Shown one piece after another: positions 16,785 to 24,462 of a stretch of DNA of 32,424 nucleotides. Positions within the stretch are counted from its first letter, which is position 1. Each line of letters starts with the position of its first letter. Made by a program: the position numbers and the translations under genes. The notes beneath the pieces were generated by a model, which was not told the origin of the DNA, did no database searches, and worked only from the letters and a program-made list of their open reading frames with translations. The DNA is from a bacterium (GTDB lineage Bacteria > SZUA-182 > DTGQ01 > JAFGSM01), in NCBI GenBank assembly GCA_016934595.1, contig JAFGSM010000170.1, positions 1 through 32,424 of the forward strand. The letters run 5' to 3'.

Positions 16785-19355
16785 TTAAAAAAGAAACAGG
16801 ATGCCGGCCTGAAAAAAAGGCCCTCCCAGATCGAGCTGGCTGTCTCCATAATTATCAATCCAATTATAGACCGCCTCCAAGGTAAAATATGTGTCTAAGA
16901 CCCAGTAATTCTCAGACATAAGCCTGGCATGTTTGGGATCTAACTGATCAAGAAGCACTCTAAGGCCCAAAACCCCGTGATAGCCGTATTTACAGCCATC
17001 TATATCCTTTTTGTCAAGCTTGTCTTCCTGATACCACCATATGCTTGGACCGCCCCCGATATAAGGGCTCAATACCCGGCCTATATTACGAAAAGGTATA
17101 AACCGCAAGGTCATAGAACAGGGGACCATCCTGAAGACAACATGATCTATAGACTTTCCCATGCCATCAGGTAAAAGCGCCATACCGTCCATTTCCATAT
17201 ATCCCGCTGCAAGGCCAATCTCCATATACGGCCTGTGCACCCATCCTATCTCCAACTGGACCGGCCATCCCCTGTCTTCCCCATAAACCTGTCTCGTCGC
17301 ATCGGCTTGAGGCCCATAGAAGCCTGCCTTAACGCCGGAAAACCATCTCCTTTTAGCAGGCGTATCCTCATTCCTGCCTGAATCGAGGAAAGATATGAAA
17401 CAACCGCCTTTTTCGTTCACCAGATCGGTCAAGCCCAGGGTCGGGCTTGGCGTCCCTTCAACCTCATCAGACCATCCTGAAATATTGCCAGCCTTGTCCC
17501 TCGCCCTGACCCTGATCTTGTATGCAATATGATTCTGAAGGTTCTGAATCTCTGCCGAAGGCGTCCCTTCAGCAGAATAACCGGCGACGATATATTGTTT
17601 CTGTGCATTGAGAGATTGATTGGGGTCGTCTCCTCTCCAGTATTCCAGTTCATAAAAATCCAGACTCTCTCTAAAATTCGCATCCTCAAACGCGGTCCCT
17701 TTCTCAAAATTGTCTGTAGATGCCTGCCAGCTCACAATGATGCGGCCATCTCCCACGCCAATATCCAGTCCTCCTGGCGCAGAAGGCGCATTTGCATCAA
17801 ACGCCAGGGCAATCTGTTTTATCACCCTTTCGCTGTCTTCTCCATTTCCATAGATCAATTCCCATTCTACTGTATAAACCCCCTCCCTGTTCATTTTAAG
17901 GCCAAAATCCCAGAAACAGACCCCGTTTGGGTCCACCTGATTGGGATTGTCAAATCCGACATACCCGCCATCCATGGCCTGCAAGGAAACAATAGAGGCA
18001 GAAGGCACATTATTCGGATCAAGCCAGTGGCTTTCCCCTTCCCAGTTGGGTTTCAGGAAGAATTTTATCTGGGGTTTCTCCTCTTTTCTATCCGGGATGA
18101 ATCTATCCTTCATAGAAAGCCCTGAGATATCTATCCTCGGAACCAGCCTTGTCAATATCTGGGCGCCGCTATCGTTCACTGTGCCTGCAAAAATAAGATC
18201 CCCGTCAGCAGGATTTTTGAATACCGCCATGATCCTGTTATTTGGGTCAAAGGGTGAGGATGGAACGCTAATCCACTCATTTCCCCTGTAGTTCTTCCAG
18301 ACCTTTCCGCCTTCACCGGAAATGACCGTCAGATAGAGATATTCACCCATAACCTGAGGCGGGTATATCGACACAATATTCGAATCGGAGAATGGGCCAT
18401 TGGGATCATTCGAAGAAAACCGCTTACCCCATTCAAAAATATCAGAAGAAGTCTGCCTGGATTCCCAAATGCACCATCCCTTTTCAGAGCCGATTATGGA
18501 TTCGGTAAGAAGCCAGGTCTTTCCCATATAAGCTGTCATAGAGATATATGCGGATATATCATCCACTTCATTGGCGCTGGATCCACTTGAATCGAAAAAT
18601 GCCACTTTGTCTAATGCATCCCAAAACTTGGCTTTAAGGTTGTAATAATAAAGCGGCGCCCCGCGCCCTGTCTGCCTTGTCCCTAAATAAAGCAAATCCC
18701 CGAAAGGTTCCAAAAAACTGACGGATAAAAGATTCGGATCGCCAAGCAGCATGTCCTTATCCTCAATGACCTGTGTGATTTGCCCACTGGCCAAATCACC
18801 CCAAACAATCCGGCAGCCGTAATCCCTCTCGCCTATCCCTATATATAGATTGTTGCCAAAGGAATTGCCGCAATCCACGCGCCATTTTGCAAGCTGCCCC
18901 GTATTTGATCCGATATTGACCTGGACCTCCTGATTCGGGTCTAAGAGTTTATACACCCGGCATTGCCCCCCATCATAAATACCCGCATAGACAGAGCCGG
19001 ATCCTGTGAAAAGCCTGTCCATCCTTGCGCCTTTTCCCTTAAATGCGCCGGATTCAGCCCACATCTTTTGGCTTTCCGTGGCCCATCTATTCGGGTCATC
19101 CTCTATCCTGGATGCCCAGAGGCATGTGCCGCGGTTAGGATCAGCCCTGTCAATGGAATCGGAGGTGATCAAATACAGATAATCCCCGTCAAAGGAGGCA
19201 TCATTAAAGGCACGGGCAGCATCCCCCTTCTCCCTGAAGGAAGAAGGATCGATCCTCACCCATTCACAGAAGCATACGGACCCTCGGATCAAAATAACCA
19301 TACATAAAAAAGCAAGGGAAACGATCCAAGTTGAAATCAAACCTTTACTTCTCAA
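16785..19355 (-). CDS. Large surface protein: propeller-like, FN3 and C-terminal barrel
   Basis: The 856-residue exported protein has a signal peptide (1-30). A repetitive region (about 50-400) follows, with recurring YLYLITSDS, VYAGIYDGG, LYIGIGERD and LYLGTRQTG strands suggesting a beta-propeller. A fibronectin type III domain (524-637) ends YKIRVRARDKAGNISGWSD. A C-terminal part (about 670-856) has alternating aromatic/polar strands and ends GILFLF, typical of an outer-membrane barrel. GGCFISFL at 650-657 resembles the CFI motif found near the C-terminus of many exported proteins. DPN occurs nine times. It starts at TTG 19355, directly after the cdd stop, with AGGA upstream; the next ATG would cut the signal peptide. 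Function unknown. Confidence 0.7.
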   Translation of the reverse strand: MRSKGLISTWIVSLAFLCMVILIRGSVCFCEWVRIDPSSFREKGDAARAFNDASFDGDYLYLITSDSIDRADPNRGTCLWASRIEDDPNRWATESQKMWAESGAFKGKGARMDRLFTGSGSVYAGIYDGGQCRVYKLLDPNQEVQVNIGSNTGQLAKWRVDCGNSFGNNLYIGIGERDYGCRIVWGDLASGQITQVIEDKDMLLGDPNLLSVSFLEPFGDLLYLGTRQTGRGAPLYYYNLKAKFWDALDKVAFFDSSGSSANEVDDISAYISMTAYMGKTWLLTESIIGSEKGWCIWESRQTSSDIFEWGKRFSSNDPNGPFSDSNIVSIYPPQVMGEYLYLTVISGEGGKVWKNYRGNEWISVPSSPFDPNNRIMAVFKNPADGDLIFAGTVNDSGAQILTRLVPRIDISGLSMKDRFIPDRKEEKPQIKFFLKPNWEGESHWLDPNNVPSASIVSLQAMDGGYVGFDNPNQVDPNGVCFWDFGLKMNREGVYTVEWELIYGNGEDSERVIKQIALAFDANAPSAPGGLDIGVGDGRIIVSWQASTDNFEKGTAFEDANFRESLDFYELEYWRGDDPNQSLNAQKQYIVAGYSAEGTPSAEIQNLQNHIAYKIRVRARDKAGNISGWSDEVEGTPSPTLGLTDLVNEKGGCFISFLDSGRNEDTPAKRRWFSGVKAGFYGPQADATRQVYGEDRGWPVQLEIGWVHRPYMEIGLAAGYMEMDGMALLPDGMGKSIDHVVFRMVPCSMTLRFIPFRNIGRVLSPYIGGGPSIWWYQEDKLDKKDIDGCKYGYHGVLGLRVLLDQLDPKHARLMSENYWVLDTYFTLEAVYNWIDNYGDSQLDLGGPFFQAGILFLF

Positions 19356-19805
19356 TTAATCCTGCCCCTTTTTATTTGGAATGCCACCCAAGGCAAACCC
19401 ATCCATGCAATGATTAAAATCAAATGCGTCAGGCAGAAGATCGTCAATAGCCATACGTTTTAATGCGCCCTTTAAATTGGCAAGGACGATTTGTAGACCC
19501 GGCCCGAACTCCCATATCATCTGCCTGCATGATCCGCAAGGATACGTCAGCCCTTGGGTATCGGCTACAATAGCCAGAGTCTTGAACACCTTTTCTCCCT
19601 CCGAAATCGCCTTGACAAGGGCTACCCTCTCCGCGCATATCCCAAGGCCTAAAGACGGGTTTTCGATATTGCAGCCCGTATATATCCTTCCGCCTTCGCA
19701 AAGCAAGGCTGCCCCGACCTTGAAGCCGGAAAAAGGTGAAATCGCCTTTTCTCTTGCGTTTCTTGCCTTATCAATCAAAACCCTGTCCATCTCGGTATAC
19801 ATCAT
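19356..19805 (-). CDS. cdd: Cytidine deaminase
   Basis: This 149-residue enzyme deaminates cytidine and deoxycytidine to uridine forms. The zinc site is clear: CAERVA provides the first Cys and the catalytic Glu, and PCGSCRQ provides two Cys. FSGFKVGAALL and TGCNIENPSLGLGICAER are family landmarks. The length fits a homotetrameric CDA. AAGGA precedes ATG 19805; the next codon is also ATG. Its stop is followed without a gap by the TTG of the propeller-barrel gene, so the two are coupled. Confidence 0.94.
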   Translation of the reverse strand: MMYTEMDRVLIDKARNAREKAISPFSGFKVGAALLCEGGRIYTGCNIENPSLGLGICAERVALVKAISEGEKVFKTLAIVADTQGLTYPCGSCRQMIWEFGPGLQIVLANLKGALKRMAIDDLLPDAFDFNHCMDGFALGGIPNKKGQD

Positions 19806-19831
19806 TCTTGTCCTTTATCTGAAAACCCTAT

Positions 19832-19905
19832 ATTCCGTCTTCAGACGGAATGACAAAAAAGGCGATTTTCATCCCCCTTTGTGAATCGAAGATTCATGGG
19901 TGTTT
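19832..19905. repeat. Composite palindromic repeat, copy D
   Basis: A perfect hairpin ATTCCGTC/GACGGAAT (19832-19839 with 19844-19851) is followed by GACAAAAAA. A second element (19864-19905) contains TGAATC-GAA-GATTCA. About 50 bases of it recur at 28279-28338 with few changes. The first hairpin is of the widespread GTCATTCCG repetitive palindrome type. Confidence 0.85.
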
Positions 19906-20043
19906 CGATTCTTGTAATGCGGATTCTATCATATCCTGTTTCACAATCACAGACAAATTGCCGATCCTCATTTCGATTTAACATACATTCAAAAAAGTTT
20001 GATATCCTTTGGCAATGTTTTGATTATAAGGGATCCATCCTTT

Positions 20044-20868
20044 TCACAACAGGCTTTTGTATTTTTCCTTTTCAAGCAGGCATTTCAATGCATATTCCTC
20101 ATCAGACAACCCGCTTTCATCAAGGCATACCCCGAGGGCATTTGAAAAACCGCTGACCAAGGCATTCTTTATTGATGGCATATCTTTATCCCTTGCCGAT
20201 GTCTCACGGATTGAGATCATCTCAGACTCAAGCCTGCACATAATCCCTTCCTGTCTTGATCCATCCGTGTAGTTCAGCAGGTCAGCCCAAAGCCTCCTGT
20301 CTAAATCAACCATAAGGGTGCCCTGTTGAAGCGCCCAGTCATCCATCCGTCTTTGGGCGAAACCGGCCAGCTTGCGGCCTGACAGCACAACCTCGGACCT
20401 GATCCTTGTCAGGAAACAGGCGGGTGACTCCCTCCTTGCCTTGATCGAAATATCATTTGACGGCCTGCCGTTGTCCAGACAGGTATCCAACCCCAGTGAT
20501 TTGAGGCCCAGAATAAACCCCCGGGCGATCTTGAGATAACTCGGCCAAAGCCCGGAAGGTATCACCTTCCCTTTTGCGGGGAATACTATCGAAAAGCCCA
20601 GATCTTTATTATGGACAACAGCCCTCCCCCCTGTCATCCTTCTCACGATCTCCAATCCTCGGCCAGTGCATTCTTCCATACGGACTGTTTTTTCAAGGCG
20701 TTGGAGATAACCGATGGTTATAGCAGGCCTTTCCCATGTATAAAGATGAATCGCAGGGGGGGAGAGACCTCTTTTGCAGCTCTCCAAAAGGGCCTCATCT
20801 ACAGCCATATTATTAGCCGCTCCCCCTGCGCCGGTATCGATAAATCTCCAATTTTCAATAGGAATCAT
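20044..20868 (-). CDS. Lipoate-protein ligase/octanoyltransferase family protein (LipM-like)
   Basis: This 274-residue protein of the BPL/LplA/LipB fold shows NMAVDEALLES, HLYTWERPAITIGYLQ, VRRMTGGRAVVHNKDLGFSIVFP, then SPACF and the lysine loop GRKLAGFAQRR. The Cys in PACF and this spacing match the catalytic Cys of LipM-type octanoyltransferases better than ATP-dependent LplA, but the two are hard to separate by eye. It attaches octanoate or lipoate to lipoyl domains such as GcvH or E2. No other lipoylation gene is nearby. Confidence 0.85.
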   Translation of the reverse strand: MIPIENWRFIDTGAGGAANNMAVDEALLESCKRGLSPPAIHLYTWERPAITIGYLQRLEKTVRMEECTGRGLEIVRRMTGGRAVVHNKDLGFSIVFPAKGKVIPSGLWPSYLKIARGFILGLKSLGLDTCLDNGRPSNDISIKARRESPACFLTRIRSEVVLSGRKLAGFAQRRMDDWALQQGTLMVDLDRRLWADLLNYTDGSRQEGIMCRLESEMISIRETSARDKDMPSIKNALVSGFSNALGVCLDESGLSDEEYALKCLLEKEKYKSLL

Positions 20869-20902
20869 GGCAAATTAACTCAATACAATAATACCTTGAA
20901 TA

Positions 20903-21046
20903 CTATAGATTCTTAATTTTATACATATATTCTCCAGTTCGGTCATATTTCTCTATCTTTTCAAAATATTTTGCCGACATGCGGGTATCACCCACTATTC
21001 GATAGTATTTTCCCAATTCAAAAAGGCTGAAGAGATCTGCAGGATT
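20903..21046 (-). pseudogene. TPR-like C-terminal fragment
   Basis: A 47-codon open stretch without a start codon encodes PADLFSLFELGKYYRIVGD followed by a helix containing SAKYFEKIEKYDRTGEY and a normal stop. The pattern resembles the last repeat of a TPR protein. A TGA lies directly upstream, so the gene is truncated. Confidence 0.5.
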
Positions 21047-21048
21047 TC

Positions 21049-21207
21049 ATGAAGGGCATGCCACATGAATGTATCTATATTGATGACATATAAGATTTTG
21101 AAGAAAGCGTCAGCCAATTAGGCATTAAAGGCATTATCTTCAAAGACCAGCCCGCCCTTAGAAAATCTCTAAATGCCCTTGGTGTCCATCTTAAAAATTT
21201 ATGCTAA
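21049..21207 (+). pseudogene. HAD-hydrolase C-terminal remnant with in-frame stop
   Basis: The frame reads KGMPHECIYIDDI, then a TAA at 21091-21093, then DFEESVSQLGIKGIIFKD and a further 20 codons to TAA at 21205-21207. The motif I-D-D followed by A/S-x-x-L-G-I-x-G-I-x-F and a terminal LNALGV matches the end of HAD-like phosphatases of the YihX/epoxide-hydrolase group. The upstream domain is missing and the internal stop falls next to the conserved Asp pair. Confidence 0.65.
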
Positions 21208-21249
21208 AAATTTTGCAGGCTTGACCAGCCCAGCTCACCGTCTGGGAGT

Positions 21250-21456
21250 TCATCCGAAACTGGATGATGGCGAACAAGTATTATCGATAGAGGATAGATT
21301 TTTTCCAGCGTTCCGGGAAGTAAAAACGTCTAGTTGTTTAGTAGTATTATACGAATTGCATTTTGGACAAGGTTCAGAAAATTTATCAACTATCTTAATA
21401 AAGAATTTTTCGAACTGATGTCCACAATCTTCACATATAAAAGAATAAATAGGCAT
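21250..21456 (-). CDS. FmdB-family zinc-ribbon protein
   Basis: The 68-residue protein starts MPIYSFICEDCGHQFE and has a second pair in CPKCNSYNT, giving the CxxC...CxxC zinc ribbon of the FmdB/CxxC-SSSS family, with a Ser-rich tail (CSPSSSFG). The family has no firmly established role; the name comes from a putative regulator of formamide metabolism. A GGGAG lies upstream of the ATG, spaced rather far. Confidence 0.85.
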   Translation of the reverse strand: MPIYSFICEDCGHQFEKFFIKIVDKFSEPCPKCNSYNTTKQLDVFTSRNAGKNLSSIDNTCSPSSSFG

Positions 21457-21609
21457 CTTTAAATCATCTCCCTTTTAAGATTAGGAAGAAGGCGCACATG
21501 CCCCTTCTCAAAGCTGAATAAAGTAAATAATCACTAATTGAATTGTAAACGTTCTAAACCCCAGCCGTTATGAAAATAATAAAATAATCCAAACAGTTTT
21601 GTCAAATTT

Positions 21610-21675
21610 TTGTCTCGATAATAGACCTCGTTGTTTATTTTCATGATTCGTGGCGCCACTAAGTGGCATGAGCGC
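21610..21675. repeat. Double-hairpin dispersed repeat, copy B
   Basis: Starts TTGTCTCGATAATAGACC and contains TATTTTCATGATTCGTGGCG, then GCCAC-TAA-GTGGC and CATGAGCG. It is tandem to copy C with a 66-base period and shares its core with copy A near 11726. Confidence 0.85.
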
Positions 21676-21743
21676 TTGTCTCGAAAATAAGCCTCGTTGT
21701 TTATTTTCATGATTCGTGGCGAACTGGAGGGCCATGTGTGTTT
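21676..21743. repeat. Double-hairpin dispersed repeat, copy C
   Basis: About 43 of the first 46 bases equal copy B. Hairpin 1 is GAAAATAA/TTATTTTC; the second hairpin has degenerated (GGCGAACTGGAGGGCC). It ends CATGTGTGTTT just before the stop end of the next gene. Confidence 0.85.
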
Positions 21744-21749
21744 ATTATT

Positions 21750-23138
21750 CTAGAAATAATGGATTATGGATGAATAGAGGGAATGTTGTTCAACCTCTGC
21801 GTTGATCCTCTGACCAAGCATAGATTCGGCGCCCATTTTTTCTCCGAAACGGTATTGATAGGCGATATCAAGGGCGAAATCCTTCCAGACAATGCCGCTT
21901 CCTATGCTTGCCCCGTAGAAGTCATCCACCCTCCCTTCGGCAGGCTCTGGATCATAAAAGATGCCAAATCTCAAGGGCACGAGAAGCCCCTTTTTATAGA
22001 GCAGGTATTCGGCCCCAAGCCGAATTTGTGTGGCAGGCTTAATGTTCGCCTCATGTTCGGGCTTATAATTGATAGGGCTATAACGTCCTGAGGATGTGAT
22101 CATTAGATACTCATCCCAGTGTGTCCGGTAGATATCCATGGAGAGTATGAGATAGTTGTCCATCAGACCCAGGGCAGCGCCTGCGCCGTATGAAACAGGC
22201 ATGTTTAATCTGGATCGGCTGGTATAATAAGATGGAGGGATGTAATCGTAGTCTGTAGGATCTGCAAGGTTCCTTGACATATAGACGTACTTTTGTGTAT
22301 GATCAATGCGGGCGCGGAATGGGGTCTTGATCACCCCTCCGATCTTTAGTCCCCCGTTTGTATGCCAGAGAAACCCGAAGTGGATGTTGAATCCGGAGAA
22401 TTCGTATCTCTCGTAAAGCTGGCCTGATGACCTCCACGGATATCCGAGCGCCATTCCCTCTCCCTTTATTGTGGATATGTTTTCCCAGTGGTTGGCAAAA
22501 AGCCTGTCAGCCCAGATATTTGCTGTAATGCCGATGGAAAGGGAAGGGACAATCTGGACTGCAAGGGCAGGGGAAAGCGGCGCAAGTGATCCTCGCTGTT
22601 TTTCATGGAGGGAATAATCCATGTCAAGGACGCCCTCGTCGTATACCTTCCAACGGGATTGCTCTTCGAAGGAGAAGGCATAGAGGTGTTGATGATTCAA
22701 TGAAAAGACCATAAGCCTCGAGAAGAGGCTGAAAGGTATTGCAAGGCTCAGATAGTTCAAGCGGAGACGGTCTTCTGAGAAGTCATCGATGTCTCCGGAC
22801 ACCGTGGATGTGTCATACGTCCTTCTGCCGTAATCATGAGAGATAACACAGGATATCTCTGGCCGCTTCAGGGTGATCAACCCTGAGGGATTCCATGAGG
22901 CTGCTGTGGCGTCATCGGCAATGGCGATAAAGGCGCCGCCCATGCCCAGGGCCCTTGCCCCTGATCCCACAGGATTCGGGCTTGAGCTTATCCTCATCTG
23001 TAAAAGGATCTCGGGGCCGCCATCGGATCCGAAGAGGGATGCAGGGAGCATAAATAAAAAAAGCAATACAATGGATAGACAACCCGCAGGATAAAAATTG
23101 GGGCTGATATGTCGAATTTTTTGAGAATGAACAGGCAT
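21750..23138 (-). CDS. PorV/UPF0164-like outer-membrane barrel protein
   Basis: This 462-residue protein has a signal peptide (hydrophobic run at about 20-37), then ARALGMGGAFIAIADDATAASWNPSGL. That is the hallmark N-terminal plug motif of the FadL/PorV-like UPF0164 family. Alternating beta strands continue to the C-terminal Phe (SSIIHYF), the usual BAM recognition end. It is the last gene of the sigma/CHAT cluster and probably provides its outer-membrane element. AAGGA lies seven bases before the ATG. There are 148 bases to the preceding gene, with a weak CGGGC/GCCCG hairpin, so it might be partly separately expressed. Confidence 0.78.
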   Translation of the reverse strand: MPVHSQKIRHISPNFYPAGCLSIVLLFLFMLPASLFGSDGGPEILLQMRISSSPNPVGSGARALGMGGAFIAIADDATAASWNPSGLITLKRPEISCVISHDYGRRTYDTSTVSGDIDDFSEDRLRLNYLSLAIPFSLFSRLMVFSLNHQHLYAFSFEEQSRWKVYDEGVLDMDYSLHEKQRGSLAPLSPALAVQIVPSLSIGITANIWADRLFANHWENISTIKGEGMALGYPWRSSGQLYERYEFSGFNIHFGFLWHTNGGLKIGGVIKTPFRARIDHTQKYVYMSRNLADPTDYDYIPPSYYTSRSRLNMPVSYGAGAALGLMDNYLILSMDIYRTHWDEYLMITSSGRYSPINYKPEHEANIKPATQIRLGAEYLLYKKGLLVPLRFGIFYDPEPAEGRVDDFYGASIGSGIVWKDFALDIAYQYRFGEKMGAESMLGQRINAEVEQHSLYSSIIHYF

Positions 23139-23286
23139 ATAATATCCTTATTTTTCCCATGAAGGAATATTCAAATTAGCGCCCTTCGGGCGGACTAAAA
23201 AACCTGCCCGAAAACCCGCATAAAAAAAATGAAAATTCCTATGCGATTAAATTAATAACCTTTGATAACATTGACACAGGGGATAT

Positions 23287-24462
23287 TCAATCCTCCAGGA
23301 TTTTTATAAAGCACAGGCCGGCATTCTCAAGATCGATACCAAGTCCCTCCGGATAGGCAAGGCCGCCTGTGATGATTAATTCCCCTGCATATTCGCCCTC
23401 TTTATTTATCATATCCCCATTGAGCCCTATCGAAAGACGGATTGCCTGCTTAGAGATAATCTCCAAAGGCAAGGCGCTCCAGGCATATTCCTCATAGATA
23501 TAAATATAGAACTGAGCGACATCGTAAATCTCCTGATCCCCTGAGACATATAAGGAGAACGTCAGGGTGGCCATGTCGATCGGGACATAGATATGTGCCC
23601 TGAACACGCCATAGGGGAAAAAAAAACCTCCGGGTGTGCCTGTGATGATCTCAGGGGAGTTTGCATCCAAGGGCGCAAGCCATGTGAAATAAGGCCATTC
23701 CCCGTCTTTTTCAAGTATATCGAGCGTGATCTGTTTGTCCTTTGTTGAATCCCTGCCCTGAATAAGAAGGGTGGCGGTGTCCGGATCCGATGCATTTTCT
23801 ATCCCGTCCCCGTCGATATCCCCTTCGATTTCTTCGTAATCAAGGGAACCGTCGCCATCCTGATCCTGATCGTCAAGCTCCAGGTAATCAAAGAGGATTG
23901 AATCGTTGTCCGTTAGGGATTTGTTCTTGAGTATGAGCGTGTCTTCCTCATGCGCCCCTTTTCGGATATAACCTAAAGGTATTTCAGTCGTTGCATCAGG
24001 GGCAGGGAAAAAAGCGGGCAGCATCAAATCTTCGGAAAGGGCAACCCCTCCCTTGATCAGGATAAGTTCCTGTGTAAAGTTTGTCACCGAGGACTTCGCC
24101 TTGACCCGAAGGACAGGAGATCGAAGGTCTCCTGGATAGTCAAAACTGATGCGTATCTCCTTGGGGTTATATGATACCTCCTGTGGCCAGATCCTGCATG
24201 GGAAGGATTGCCAGTCAAAGGCGTTTGGGTCTTGTGGGGGGGTAAAGCACACCACTTCCTGATTGATATTGGGATCATGCCCTGTGCCTCCTGGAAGCCC
24301 GAATTCGCTTGAACTTCCGTCGTTTTCTCCGATCCTCCAGACCGTTTTTGCGGATAAACGGGATGAAGGAATGCCTATCAACAGGGATATCAAGAAAAAA
24401 GTGCTTATGACCCCATACCCCTTGCCCAGACCACGTTTATGCCTGTTCGTGCACCCTGTCAT
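23287..24462 (-). CDS. Secreted protein with Asp-rich calcium-binding-like segment
   Basis: This 391-residue protein has a basic N-terminus and signal peptide (to about residue 38). An Asp-rich tract at 197-229 contains DQDGDGSLDYEE and GDIDGDGIENASDPDT, which follows the DxDxDG pattern of thrombospondin type 3/EF-hand-like loops and should bind calcium. The rest looks beta-rich. No catalytic motif is seen. Its ATG overlaps the stop of the upstream gene in ATGA, so the two are translationally coupled. Function unknown. Confidence 0.7.
   Translation of the reverse strand: MTGCTNRHKRGLGKGYGVISTFFLISLLIGIPSSRLSAKTVWRIGENDGSSSEFGLPGGTGHDPNINQEVVCFTPPQDPNAFDWQSFPCRIWPQEVSYNPKEIRISFDYPGDLRSPVLRVKAKSSVTNFTQELILIKGGVALSEDLMLPAFFPAPDATTEIPLGYIRKGAHEEDTLILKNKSLTDNDSILFDYLELDDQDQDGDGSLDYEEIEGDIDGDGIENASDPDTATLLIQGRDSTKDKQITLDILEKDGEWPYFTWLAPLDANSPEIITGTPGGFFFPYGVFRAHIYVPIDMATLTFSLYVSGDQEIYDVAQFYIYIYEEYAWSALPLEIISKQAIRLSIGLNGDMINKEGEYAGELIITGGLAYPEGLGIDLENAGLCFIKILED

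Larger units (their letters stand above)
20869..21249. other. Intergenic region with decayed gene fragments
   Basis: These 381 bases contain no intact gene. They hold the remnants of two genes in opposite orientations, described separately (20903-21046 and 21049-21207). Confidence 0.6.

Noticed and set aside
23180-23240. Terminator between the Asp-rich secreted protein gene and the barrel gene
   Set aside because: A CGGGC/GCCCG hairpin exists but its T-rich stretch is in the loop, not after the stem, so termination is doubtful.
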